This document shows positions 48,179 to 57,252 of a DNA stretch of 64,000 nt, in pieces. The translations under genes and the position numbers were made by a program. The notes beneath the pieces were generated by a model that saw only the letters and a program-made list of their open reading frames with translations, did not search any database and was not told the DNA's origin. The DNA is taken from NCBI RefSeq assembly GCF_024714495.1, contig NZ_JAMZMJ010000002.1, positions 248,001 through 312,000 of the forward strand. Direction: 5' to 3'. The DNA is from Marinoscillum pacificum (GTDB lineage Bacteria > Bacteroidota > Bacteroidia > Cytophagales > Cyclobacteriaceae). The stretch's first letter is position 1. Each line of letters opens with the position of its first letter.

Positions 48179-49465
48179 ATGAAATTCTATTCAACTAATA
48201 AACAATCAGAAGCTGTTTCATTCAGAGAAGCAGTGATCAAGAGTTTACCAACTGATAAAGGACTTTACTTCCCTGAGGAAGTGCCAGAATTGGATTATCT
48301 ATTCCTTGAAACCCTCGACTACTATTCTCTTCCCGAGATTGGAATGGAGGTTTTGAGACAATTCACTAAAGAAGATATTCCAGAACAAAAGCTGAATGAA
48401 ATTCTTCATGAAGCTCTGGACTTTGAGATTCCGGTTAAAGAGGTTGAGAAGAATATTCATACATTGGAGTTATTCCATGGACCTACCTATGCTTTCAAAG
48501 ATGTTGGAGCGAGATTTCTAGCTAGATGTCTGGGATACTTTAATGAAACCGAAAATAAAGAAGTTACCATTTTGGTAGCTACATCAGGTGATACTGGTGG
48601 AGCGGTTGCTTCTGGTTTCCACAATGTACCTGGAGTGAATGTAGTGATCCTCTACCCTTCCGGAAAAGTGAGTGATCTTCAGGAAAAGCAATTGACTACA
48701 CTTGGAGGCAATATTACCGCTTTGGAAGTAGAAGGAGATTTTGATGCTTGTCAAGCGATGGTAAAACAGGCTTTTCTGGATGCTGACATCAATTCCAAAC
48801 TAAACTTGAGCTCAGCCAACTCGATCAACATTGCTCGTTGGTTGCCACAATCTATCTACTTCTTTGAAGCATATAAGCAACTGAAAGATGCTAAGAAACT
48901 TGTTGTGGCTGTTCCTTCTGGAAACTATGGCAATATCACGGCCGGTATGCTAGCTAAGAAAATGGGCTTGGACATTCACCGATTCATTGCGGCATCAAAT
49001 GCAAATGATACGGTGCCTAGATATTTGAAAGATGGCAACTATGAGGTAAAACCTACGGTACCAACTTTATCTAATGCCATGGATGTAAGTGATCCTAGCA
49101 ATCATCCTAGAATGCTGGAGCTTCACGAACAAAATTTCAAAGACATCATCAAGCATACTCAAGGCTTCACCATAAACGACCAACAGACTTTGGACGTGAT
49201 GAAATCTTGCTATGCTAGCAATCAATACATCCTTGATCCTCATGGTGCTATTGGCTATCAGGCTTTGAAAGAAAAACTAGAAAAGAAAGAAACTGGTGTT
49301 TTCTTAGAAACCGCTCACTATAGTAAGTTCTTATCTACTGTAGAGCAAGCATTGGATCAAAAGATGGATCTTCCAGACTTTGTATCTGACTTGATGACAA
49401 AAGAAAAAGTAGCGACTAAAATTGGAAACAGCTACGACGAATTCAAAGCATTCCTATTAGGCTAA
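48179..49465 (+). CDS. thrC: Threonine synthase
   Basis: PLP enzyme of 428 residues converting O-phosphohomoserine to threonine. PLP lysine Lys107 in YAFKDVGARF, ATSGDTGGAVASGF phosphate loop, and NSINIARWLPQSIYFF typical of the enterobacterial-type (long) enzyme. TAATG overlap with the next gene. Confidence 0.96.
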   Translation: MKFYSTNKQSEAVSFREAVIKSLPTDKGLYFPEEVPELDYLFLETLDYYSLPEIGMEVLRQFTKEDIPEQKLNEILHEALDFEIPVKEVEKNIHTLELFHGPTYAFKDVGARFLARCLGYFNETENKEVTILVATSGDTGGAVASGFHNVPGVNVVILYPSGKVSDLQEKQLTTLGGNITALEVEGDFDACQAMVKQAFLDADINSKLNLSSANSINIARWLPQSIYFFEAYKQLKDAKKLVVAVPSGNYGNITAGMLAKKMGLDIHRFIAASNANDTVPRYLKDGNYEVKPTVPTLSNAMDVSDPSNHPRMLELHEQNFKDIIKHTQGFTINDQQTLDVMKSCYASNQYILDPHGAIGYQALKEKLEKKETGVFLETAHYSKFLSTVEQALDQKMDLPDFVSDLMTKEKVATKIGNSYDEFKAFLLG

Positions 49466-50040
49466 TGTCAGATCAGACTTTACCGAAACACCTAATTGCT
49501 CTGGAAGAGAAATGTCAGGAAGTTGGCTTTACTCAACCCTCTGACAGAGCAATTGGCTATTTGTTAAGAACACTGATTGCCTCTAAATCAGGAGGTCAAT
49601 TCCTGGAACTTGGAACTGGAATTGGGTTATCCTTTGCGTGGCTCGTGGACGGCATGGATTCCAAATCTTCATTAGTTAGTCTTGATAATAATGAGGAATT
49701 AACCACAATCGTTAAATCTTTCTATCCAAACAACGATCATGTGACTATCCACTGCACTGATGGGGAATCATGGATAGACGAACACAAAGACCAACAGTTT
49801 GACTTGATTTTTGCAGACACCTGGCCAGGAAAGTACAATCACCTCGATGAGGTTTTGAATATGGTTAAAGTAGGTGGTTTCTATATCATCGACGATCTGG
49901 ATGAACAACCTAACTGGCCAGAAGGACATGCCCAAAAAGCCGCAAACCTAATCAACTACTTAAAAGGGCTTCCTAACTTCAACTTCACACACATGGCAGG
50001 TTGGTCAACCGGAGTGATGATTGGGGTGAGAACTTCCTAA
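49465..50040 (+). CDS. O-methyltransferase-like SAM-dependent methyltransferase
   Basis: 191 residues of the Rossmann methyltransferase fold: motif I LELGTGIGLSFAWL (51-64), acidic SLDNNEEL at the end of strand 2, DLIFADTWPGKY motif, IIDDL in strand 5. Resembles class I catechol-type O-methyltransferases, but the metal-binding residues cannot be confirmed. The start overlaps the thrC stop by one base, so it is co-translated with the threonine genes although its substrate is unknown. Ends by overlapping the convergent gene at 50037 by 4 bp. Confidence 0.8.
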   Translation: MSDQTLPKHLIALEEKCQEVGFTQPSDRAIGYLLRTLIASKSGGQFLELGTGIGLSFAWLVDGMDSKSSLVSLDNNEELTTIVKSFYPNNDHVTIHCTDGESWIDEHKDQQFDLIFADTWPGKYNHLDEVLNMVKVGGFYIIDDLDEQPNWPEGHAQKAANLINYLKGLPNFNFTHMAGWSTGVMIGVRTS

Positions 50041-50810
50041 AAAGGTATACCTTTCAAATAAAGTTTCTTCCCACCTTTTCCAGCGAGGGCTCCCTTTTCC
50101 CATTGATACAATGACTCTGGAAGACCTGACAGCACTAAACCCATATCTTCTAAAGTATATGTTCTGGCATTGCTGACTGCTCCATCCCAGGCAATGAAAA
50201 TTGGCAAAACCGGGATCAAGTACGTGAATACCAATTGTTGCCAGCTCATCGGGCGAACCATAGGTGTCACAAACAACACCGTGAGGATATTGATAGGAAA
50301 TGCAATCCACCAGATCCATTTAGGAAATGAATTATCACTGATTTCATAGCCCAAAAATGGCTGATTGGAACTTTGCGCATCAGCAAGAATTGCTCGCAAG
50401 ACATCTGGAGTCATGTGGTGCATGCTGCAAATCATCGTTCGGATTCCAGTCATTTCCTTAGACACATGCGCGGCATTTACTGATTCTGGTTGATAGTGTA
50501 TAGGCCCACTTTGACCAATTTGAGCTATGGCACTCGCATTTGGATACAAATCGGTCAATGTCAACTCCAGTTGGGGATATTGACTTGCCAATAGCTGATG
50601 CACCATAGGCATTGGCCCTCCTGCACCAGAACACAAATCCACTACCTGTCTTGTACCTGTTCGATCCATTACCTCTTTCAACAATGCGGCCAAATGAGAT
50701 GCCGAGTCAAGCAATCGATGAAATGTCGCTATATAATTAGTCATACAGATTCTGAGAAAATCAGGAAACCAGGAAAAATCTTCAAATTCAAATAATTGGA
50801 TCCGTTTCAT
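50037..50810 (-). CDS. Predicted SAM-dependent methyltransferase with membrane C-terminus
   Basis: 257 residues. Residues 1-160 have a methyltransferase-like core with motif I VVDLCSGAGGPMPMVHQLL (about 57-75) and a strand-2 acidic DLYPNASAI. Residues about 165-215 form two hydrophobic helices (WIWWIAFPINILTVLFV, YLIPVLPIFIAW), so the enzyme is probably membrane-bound. Followed by a short soluble tail. Function unknown; perhaps a small-molecule or lipid methyltransferase. Convergent with the O-methyltransferase gene. Confidence 0.7.
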   Translation of the reverse strand: MKRIQLFEFEDFSWFPDFLRICMTNYIATFHRLLDSASHLAALLKEVMDRTGTRQVVDLCSGAGGPMPMVHQLLASQYPQLELTLTDLYPNASAIAQIGQSGPIHYQPESVNAAHVSKEMTGIRTMICSMHHMTPDVLRAILADAQSSNQPFLGYEISDNSFPKWIWWIAFPINILTVLFVTPMVRPMSWQQLVFTYLIPVLPIFIAWDGAVSNARTYTLEDMGLVLSGLPESLYQWEKGALAGKGGKKLYLKGIPF

Positions 50811-50915
50811 AATTACCTATTCAAATATCCTGAAGTTACAACCACATCACCTGATAGTCAAGCATTAAGGTAGGGTAATCCTCTATCAACCCGTTTAAAT
50901 GAAAACCCAGTGATT

Positions 50916-52097
50916 ATGAAATATCAAGCATTAATACTTGCGACCATTCTATTCTATGGATGCACCGAATCTGAAGATCAGGAGATTGATACAGACACAA
51001 CAGTAAATGGAGATGTCATCGCAGCATCCTTTGGTGACAACATAGATCTAGACAATTTATTCGACTATGAGAGTCTTACGATTCCGGCATACATCAATAA
51101 AGACAATACGGGAAGCAATAACATAACCAATGAAGGTGCTACGCTAGGCAGGGTATTATTCTATGATGTGAAGCTTTCTATAGACAACTCTGTGGCCTGT
51201 GCTTCGTGTCATCAACAGTCCTTTGCCTTTAGTGATGGCTTGCAAGCATCCGGTGGGGTGAATGGTTCTACAGGAAGACACTCAATGCGCTTAGTTAACT
51301 CTCGATTTGCCGATGAGGAAAATTTCTTCTGGGATGAAAGAGCATTGAGCCTTGAAGAACAAACTACCCAACCTATACAAGATCACACAGAAATGGGCTT
51401 TAGTGGAGAAGAAGGAAACGAGGATTTTGAAGGATTAATAGAGAAACTAGAAGCAATAGAACATTATCAAGAGCTTTTCAAATTGGTCTATGGTGACTCA
51501 GAAATCACTGAAGAGCGAATCCAACTAGCGCTTGCTCAGTTTATCCGTAGCATTCAGTCATTTGACAGTAAGTATGATGTAGGAAGAGCTCAGGTCAACA
51601 CAAACAATCAATCCTTTCCAAACTTCACTGAAGAAGAAAATATGGGTAAACAATTATTCACGGCCAGACCGGATTTTGACCTCAATGGTGTTCGCATTGG
51701 GGGTGGAGCAGGATGTGATGGATGCCATAGAGCACCAGAGTTTGATATTGATCCAGATACCAGAAATAATGGCGTGATACATTCCATCGCTGGGGATATA
51801 GATACGGACGTAACCAGGGCTCCATCTCTTCGGGATATTTTCAATGATACCGGAAAATTAAATGGGCCACTCATGCACACTGGAGATATGAGTTTAGAAG
51901 AAGTAATTGCTCACTACAATGAAATTGAATTATCCAATGACAACAATAACCTGGACAGACGGCTTATGGCCAATGGCATCCCTCAGCAGTTGAACTTGAC
52001 TGATGAAGAAATAGCAGCATTAAGCGCATTCATCAAGACCTTATCGGGAACAAATGTTTACACTGCAGAACAATGGTCGGACCCTTTCAAAAAATAA
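50916..52097 (+). CDS. MauG/cytochrome c peroxidase family di-haem lipoprotein
   Basis: 393 residues starting at ATG 50916 (an in-frame GTG lies 6 bp upstream). Lipoprotein Cys16 in ILFYGCTES. Two haem c sites, CASCH (95-99) and CDGCH (267-271), with conserved GRVLFYDVKLSIDN before the first and RAPSLRDIFNDTGKLNGPLMHTG-type segment (read across 51815-51885) after the second. Bacterial di-haem peroxidases reduce H2O2 with electrons from small cytochromes; MauG-like relatives modify other substrates. Probably periplasmic, attached to the membrane. No partner gene next to it. Confidence 0.92.
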   Translation: MKYQALILATILFYGCTESEDQEIDTDTTVNGDVIAASFGDNIDLDNLFDYESLTIPAYINKDNTGSNNITNEGATLGRVLFYDVKLSIDNSVACASCHQQSFAFSDGLQASGGVNGSTGRHSMRLVNSRFADEENFFWDERALSLEEQTTQPIQDHTEMGFSGEEGNEDFEGLIEKLEAIEHYQELFKLVYGDSEITEERIQLALAQFIRSIQSFDSKYDVGRAQVNTNNQSFPNFTEEENMGKQLFTARPDFDLNGVRIGGGAGCDGCHRAPEFDIDPDTRNNGVIHSIAGDIDTDVTRAPSLRDIFNDTGKLNGPLMHTGDMSLEEVIAHYNEIELSNDNNNLDRRLMANGIPQQLNLTDEEIAALSAFIKTLSGTNVYTAEQWSDPFKK

Positions 52098-52179
52098 CTA
52101 ACCCATACGGTAGGGGTAAAGAGTTTTTTACCGTTCTACTATCAAACGAGAATACTAAACGAGTAGATGTCTCGTTGAT

Positions 52180-52360
52180 CAGATACAACAGCTTATAGAC
52201 GATAAGCATAAATGTAAATTGTGTTGCGGTGATTTGGTGTAGTCGGATTTTGGCGGGTTCGACACACCACTTCTTTTAAAATCATTGCAACCTGAAAAAT
52301 CATATGTTGACGGTGTGAAAGCGCTCTTAGGATGTTCATCCTGGAGCGCTTTTCTTTTTT
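52180..52360 (+). ncRNA. Candidate small RNA ending in a strong terminator
   Basis: A strong terminator at 52318-52360 has no gene before it: the peroxidase stop is 220 bp upstream. The sequence between (with GTGTTGCGGTGATTTGGTGT and GGCGGGTTCGACACACCAC) is GC-richer than its surroundings and lies before the tandem repeats. GTGT/ACAC pairing is possible. No promoter consensus was found. It could also be the 3' UTR of the peroxidase. Confidence 0.3.
52318..52360 (+). terminator. Strong rho-independent terminator
   Basis: Outer stem AAAGCGCTC / GAGCGCTTT, inner stem AGGATG / CATCCT, tail TTTCTTTTTT. Confidence 0.8.
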
Positions 52361-52464
52361 AACAGGAAATCCAATGCCTGGACTTTCTTCGATCAACCCG
52401 AGAGTAATCCAATTTAACTTTCAAAAAGCAGCTTTGGATGTTACAGTATGCATATTGGGTAATT

Positions 52465-53640
52465 GAAGATTCTGACCATGTGGTGTCGTGCCCTTCCATT
52501 TGCCTTGATGCAAACGGAAGCCAAAAATCAAGGGCGGCGTTCATTTCCTAACGCTTTTCCAATTCAAAAATTGGTGAATAAAAGAAACTCGCCAATTCAC
52601 GCCTGCTCCATGGAAAATCAATAACCAAGGCTCAGACAGTCTTTTAGTCGTAAATCCAATTTTAGCCCGGAAAAGCTAAAATGAACGAATGCCCATCCTT
52701 AAATTAGGATAACTACTTCATACGTTATTGGATAGATCCGTAATCATTTTAATAGTGTGGAGAAGCAATTAACGTCTCTTTACAACTTTGACACGATCTC
52801 CTGAATATGTAGTCTCCTTCGACATGCTGGTTGCTCCTTTTCTTTTGGAAAAGGAAATGAAGATTCTGACCATATTCAGCCCTTCCATTTGCCTTGATGC
52901 AAACGGAAGCTAAAAATCAAGGGCGGCGTTCATTTATTAACACTTTTCCAATCCAAAAATTGGTGAATAAAAGAAACTCGCCAATTCACTCCTGCGCGAT
53001 TGAAAATTAATAACCAAGGCTCAGACAGTCTTTTATTCGTAAATCCAATTTTAGTCCGGAAAAGCTAAAATGAACGAATGCCCATCCTTAAATTAGGATA
53101 ACTACCTCATACGTTATTGCTTAGATACGTAATCACTTTAATAGTGTGGAGAAGCAATTAACGTCCCTTTACAACTTTGACACGATCTCCTTAATATATA
53201 GTCTCCTTCGACATGCTGGTTGCTCCTTTTCTTTTGGAAAAGGAAATGAAGATTCTGACCATGTAGTATTCAGCCCTTCCATTTGCCTTGATGCAAATGG
53301 AAGCCAAAAATCAAGGCTGCGTTCATTTATTAACGCTTTTCCAATCCAAAAATTGGTGAATAAAAGAAACTCGCCAATTCACTCCTGCGCGATGGAAAAT
53401 CAATAACCTAGGCTCAGACAGTCTTTTATTCGTAAATCCAATTTTAGCCCGGAAAAGCTAAAATGAACGAATGCCCATTTTTAAATAAGCATAACTACCT
53501 CACACGTTATTGCTTAGATCCGTGATCATTTTAATAGTGTGGAGAAGCAATTAACGTCTCTTTACAACTTTGAAACTACTCTTTAGATAGGTACTCTCCT
53601 TCGACATGCCGGCCGCTTCGTTTCTTTTGGAAAAGATAAT
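52465..53640. repeat. Triple tandem repeat, unit about 390 bp
   Basis: Three copies beginning GAAGATTCTGACCAT at 52465, 52859 and 53248 (periods 394 and 389 bp). Each has the CCATTTGCCTTGATGCAAA / GCCAAAAATCAAGG segment, the GGTGAATAAAAGAAACTCGCC segment, AGCCCGGAAAAGCTAAAATG, and ends with a TCCTTTTCTTTTGGAAAAGGA palindrome. Copies differ by scattered substitutions and small indels. No protein of normal size is encoded; each copy has a possible 18-codon frame on the minus strand (52769-52825, 53158-53214 interrupted by a stop, 53551-53607). The whole 1.7-kb gap 52098-53815 otherwise shows no gene. Confidence 0.85.
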
Positions 53641-53815
53641 GAAAACCGCGGGAGCTTAGAGACACCCTGGCCTACCAGTCACCACACATTTCATTCGTAC
53701 TTCAAACAATTATTCCAGTGGGTGAAATTATTGGATTTAAGACGAACTAACCCCCATTCCGTTCCGTTACACATATTCAGATAATTCAAGATTTTAATTA
53801 AAATTTAAATACACT

Positions 53816-54451
53816 ATGGCATTACGAATCGGAGATGATGCTCCTAACTTTCAGGTAGAAACTACCGAAGGAAAAATAGATTTTCACGAGTGGCTCGGCG
53901 ATAGCTGGGGCGTATTATACTCTCACCCTGCAGATTACACTCCAGTCTGTACAACCGAACTTGGTAGAACAGCGCATTTAGCACCCGATTTTGCTAAAAG
54001 AAATACCAAAGTATTGGCGGTAAGCGTAGATGATTTGGAATCTCATCAGGGATGGATCAAAGACATCAACGAAACGCAAGGTTGTGAAGTAAACTTCCCA
54101 ATCATTGCTGATCCGGACAAAGTAGTAGCAACTGCCTATGACATGATTCACCCAAATGCATCTGCTACAGCTACCGTTAGATCTGTATTCTTTATAGGAC
54201 CTGACAAGAAGATCAAAGCGAGCATCACTTATCCTGCAAGTACAGGAAGAAACTTTGCTGAAATCTTAAGAGTAATTGACTCTTTGCAATTGACAGCTAA
54301 CTTCAGCGTGGCAACTCCTGCTGACTGGGTACAGGGGCAAGATGTGGTCATCACACCTGCAGTAAAGACTGAGGATATCCCTGGCAAGTTCCCGAAAGGG
54401 CACACAGTGATCAAACCTTATTTGAGAATGACTCCTCAGCCGGATAAATAA
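53816..54451 (+). CDS. 1-Cys peroxiredoxin (Prx6 type)
   Basis: 211-residue thioredoxin-fold peroxidase reducing H2O2 and organic peroxides in the cytoplasm. The PxxxTxxC active site is PADYTPVC with peroxidatic Cys45 and Thr42; the conserved Arg is in ATVRSVFFIGPD. The long C-terminal region (about 160-211, TPADWVQGQDVVI to KPYLRMTPQP) is typical of Prx6, which needs an external reductant. Single gene with its own terminator. Confidence 0.94.
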   Translation: MALRIGDDAPNFQVETTEGKIDFHEWLGDSWGVLYSHPADYTPVCTTELGRTAHLAPDFAKRNTKVLAVSVDDLESHQGWIKDINETQGCEVNFPIIADPDKVVATAYDMIHPNASATATVRSVFFIGPDKKIKASITYPASTGRNFAEILRVIDSLQLTANFSVATPADWVQGQDVVITPAVKTEDIPGKFPKGHTVIKPYLRMTPQPDK

Positions 54452-54478
54452 GAAATTAGTCTATTCTCTCTAGTACAT

Positions 54479-54507
54479 AAAGGCCCACAATTGTGGGCTT
54501 TTTTTTA
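54479..54507 (+). terminator. Terminator of the peroxiredoxin gene
   Basis: AAAGCCCAC-type stem (AGGCCCACAA / TTGTGGGCTT) with a T7 tail, 28 bp after the stop. Confidence 0.85.
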
Positions 54508-54727
54508 TCCGGTTCATTCAAAAGTTCGCTGGCTCACTTGAGAAAATATCTCCATCAACTAAAAATCCAGAAAAAATTCAGAGTGCTATCGTAAAATGTA
54601 TTTGACATTCTATCAATGACTCTAAAAAATAATGATAGAGTGCTCTATTGATCAATAACATTTATGAAAGCATAAGACCCATCAAATTGATCTGTCTCAT
54701 GATTTCTCAACACTAATAGTTTTAATT

Positions 54728-55441
54728 ATGAAGATTAATTTAAAAACATATCTAGATGAGCGTGAGCGAGTTCTTGCACATCAGTCAGTTGCGGGACCGG
54801 TTATCACTATTTCTCGCAATTACGGTTGTGATGAAGAAGCTGTGGTGAAACTACTTATCCAGAAACTCAACAACCTGGGTTCTGGAGGTTTGAAATCTCA
54901 TCCATGGAAATATATAGACAAAGAAATCCTTGACGAATCTGCAGCCGAACTCGGCATTAGCGCTACGGATGTAGATCACCGTATACAATTGCATCACTCT
55001 GACATAGTGAATGATTTGCTCTCTGGTTTCAACCATCATTATCGGATTAGAGATAAAACGATTCTGGATAAAGTAAAAGACATCATATGCACCTACGCCA
55101 AAAAAGGCAACGTGGTAATCATCGGTAGAGGCGGTGTTGGTGTGACTAAGAACTTACCGAACAGCTTACACATCAAACTGACCGCTCCAGTACAATTCAG
55201 AGCTGAAGTCATTGCTAAAGTGAAAGGAGTTTCTATCTCAGAAGCAGAAGAAGCGATAAAACGAGTGGATACTGATAGAAAAGCCTGGGCAGAACACCTT
55301 GTAGATCGTAAACTAAATGAAAGTATTTACGACGTAACGTATAACATGGAGACAACCAGCATCGATGAAATTACGGATATGATTGTCAACATCTTGCAGA
55401 AGCGTGCGCTGGTACCGGCAGAAATGGCACTAGCTCATTAA
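54728..55441 (+). CDS. Cytidylate kinase-like family protein
   Basis: 237 residues resembling the Cytidylate_kin2 group: ITISRNYGCDEEAVVKLL (26-43) replaces the classical P-loop, followed by WKYIDKEILDESAAELG, GRGGVGVTKNLPNSLHIKLTAP and RVDTDRKAWAEHLVD, the lid-like Arg segment. Such proteins are predicted nucleotide kinases of unknown substrate, distinct from Cmk. No operon partner; 276-bp AT-rich upstream region with no gene. Confidence 0.8.
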   Translation: MKINLKTYLDERERVLAHQSVAGPVITISRNYGCDEEAVVKLLIQKLNNLGSGGLKSHPWKYIDKEILDESAAELGISATDVDHRIQLHHSDIVNDLLSGFNHHYRIRDKTILDKVKDIICTYAKKGNVVIIGRGGVGVTKNLPNSLHIKLTAPVQFRAEVIAKVKGVSISEAEEAIKRVDTDRKAWAEHLVDRKLNESIYDVTYNMETTSIDEITDMIVNILQKRALVPAEMALAH

Positions 55442-55472
55442 AAAACATGACACTTCATTCAGAGAAGTAAAA

Positions 55473-55609
55473 CGATCTCAAAAGTCTCCATAAAATGTCA
55501 TTTCGAGGTATCGAGGTGCTCGACCAGAGAAATCTCTCTTCTTCGATTATAAATAAACGATAAAATGAGACAGATTTCTCCAAAGTCGAAATGACACCTT
55601 TTGAGATCG
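55473..55609. repeat. MITE-like inverted-repeat element
   Basis: Terminal CGATCTCAAAAG faces CTTTTGAGATCG at the other end, and an inner TGTCATTTCGA faces TCGAAATGACA; inside, AGAGAAATCTCTC and GACAGATTTCTC form further pairing. About 137 bp, lying between two genes that converge on it, so it could act as a bidirectional terminator. Confidence 0.75.
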
Positions 55610-55640
55610 CACTTTGACTATTTATTTTGGATAGTTTCTA

Positions 55641-56084
55641 TTACTTTCTTAAGACCATGAAGCTTACAAAACCTTTTCCAGCTGAAGAAAAATCCTTCAC
55701 ATTTAGTGAGATTTTATACTTTCCTGACTTTTCGGGTACAAAAGTTAAATACTCTTGATTGTCAGCAGGCTTTTCACTTTCCAGGTTGCTTGAACCTAAT
55801 TTTTTGAAAGACTTCACTTCTACTCCAAGTACTGTCACATCAGCATCACCCATTGCTACCAGCTGGTAGGTAAAGCCCTCCTTCAACCGGATATTCACAT
55901 TTTGCTCTGCATTCTCAGCATTGAATTCTGTTACGATTTGAGAACGAAACTCATACCCTTGCTTTTCCATGCCTTCAAGGTACGATGCATTGCTTTTTTG
56001 TAATACATCAATAGAAGACTGAGCAAATAGCTGAGAGGCAGCGAATAGTACTACTCCAAAAACGATGATTGATTTGATATTCAT
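55641..56084 (-). CDS. Small secreted protein, function unknown
   Basis: 147 residues with a signal peptide (1-22, ending LFAQ) and no lipobox. The mature part has alternating beta-strand patterns (VNIRLKEGFTYQLVAMGDADVTVLGVEV, split by turns) and ends GKGFVSFMVLRK, suggesting a small beta-sandwich. No family recognised. Monocistronic, between the MITE-like element and the DUF3883 gene. Confidence 0.65.
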   Translation of the reverse strand: MNIKSIIVFGVVLFAASQLFAQSSIDVLQKSNASYLEGMEKQGYEFRSQIVTEFNAENAEQNVNIRLKEGFTYQLVAMGDADVTVLGVEVKSFKKLGSSNLESEKPADNQEYLTFVPEKSGKYKISLNVKDFSSAGKGFVSFMVLRK

Positions 56085-56299
56085 TGTCTAATGCGTCTAA
56101 GTTGTTTGGATAGTAAAGGTATATCAGAAAAGGAAGAGATACTCATAGCGCGCATTCAGTAAGCAAAAAAGGTGTGTCAATGTGCGTGAATATGATGTTC
56201 GTGACAAAATTTGACTTGGGAACTAGTAAGGCAACTTAACCCTGTATCCTTTTAAAAAGCATGAAAGTGGCACAGAAAGAAGTGGGGGTTTGGAGTAAG

Positions 56300-57139
56300 C
56301 TAAAAGTATCCCTTGAAGTTCACGGCTTCTGAGTGGCATATCTCATCCAATACACCATTCTTGGTAAAGAATCGAGGTTTTTCGCCAAAGTCGAAAAGAC
56401 GGAATAAGTGATAATCTCTGGAGTTTTGTTGGGAAAACTGCAGTTCGTTTTTAGAAAAGTAAATCGGTGTTTCTTTTCCTAATCGTGTGGTTTTAACTTC
56501 TATATATTTGTCTGTTCCATTACTGTTTCTTGACAGAATATCAAACCCAGCACCATCTCCCTCTTCCTTAGAAACCCATATCACTTTATCTGCAAGCGAT
56601 TCTTTACCTGATTGAACCAATTTCCATTTTTCATACTCTAAAATGAACTGTTCGCCCAATTCACCTAATTTGGAATTTTGTTGCTCACGCTCTAAGTAAT
56701 TGATTTTAATCGGTTTTCGAGCATAGTGCGGCATTGGTTCATTGATAAAACCTGACTTTGGAGCATCAACAAGAGCTTTGGTGAAAATGGATGGATTCAA
56801 CTTCATACTTGAAATTTCCTTACTCACGAACGAAGAGATGATCGCTTCAATAGTTGAGCTAGATTGGAGATACTCAATGACTTTATCTTCTAATGCTTTC
56901 TGGTAGTTAAATCTTGGGAGGTAACCTTTTATGTAAGGTTGACCTTGATTTACTAATACCGCGCTAATATTTTGATGTTTGAATTCAATTGATCCTTCAG
57001 ATCGATTAGTCAAAAGTGGCAATAGTTTGCGTCTATATTCAGCCTTTGAATACTTCTGAAAAGTCAGCTCTTTTTCCAGCATCTCGAAATAACTCGAGAC
57101 ACACAATTCCACTTCAATATTTGACCATGCATCTGACAT
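56300..57139 (-). CDS. DUF3883-domain protein, PD-(D/E)XK nuclease-like
   Basis: 279 residues. The C-terminal part (about 155-279) matches DUF3883: LGELGEQFILEYEKW helix with Glu163, then GAGFDILS with Asp200 and KYIEVKTT with Glu214 and Lys216, the D-(x13)-ExK pattern of the PD-(D/E)XK nuclease fold. The N-terminal 150 residues are not recognised. DUF3883 occurs in restriction and other defence-associated proteins, but also in plant NO VEIN. No signal peptide, so cytoplasmic. It is the last gene of the leftward accessory group, 113 bp after a lipoprotein gene. Confidence 0.8.
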   Translation of the reverse strand: MSDAWSNIEVELCVSSYFEMLEKELTFQKYSKAEYRRKLLPLLTNRSEGSIEFKHQNISAVLVNQGQPYIKGYLPRFNYQKALEDKVIEYLQSSSTIEAIISSFVSKEISSMKLNPSIFTKALVDAPKSGFINEPMPHYARKPIKINYLEREQQNSKLGELGEQFILEYEKWKLVQSGKESLADKVIWVSKEEGDGAGFDILSRNSNGTDKYIEVKTTRLGKETPIYFSKNELQFSQQNSRDYHLFRLFDFGEKPRFFTKNGVLDEICHSEAVNFKGYF

Positions 57140-57252
57140 TTTATTTGACTACTTCAATATTAGGAATTATGTCTTAGATTAATCGCTTTTCAGATCATAA
57201 TACGTTCTCACATTACTGACATCAATTATTCTAAGCCCAACTTATTACTGAG

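Noticed and set aside
53146-53406. 86-residue plus-strand frame in the tandem repeats
   Set aside because: Frame is not kept in the other repeat copies.
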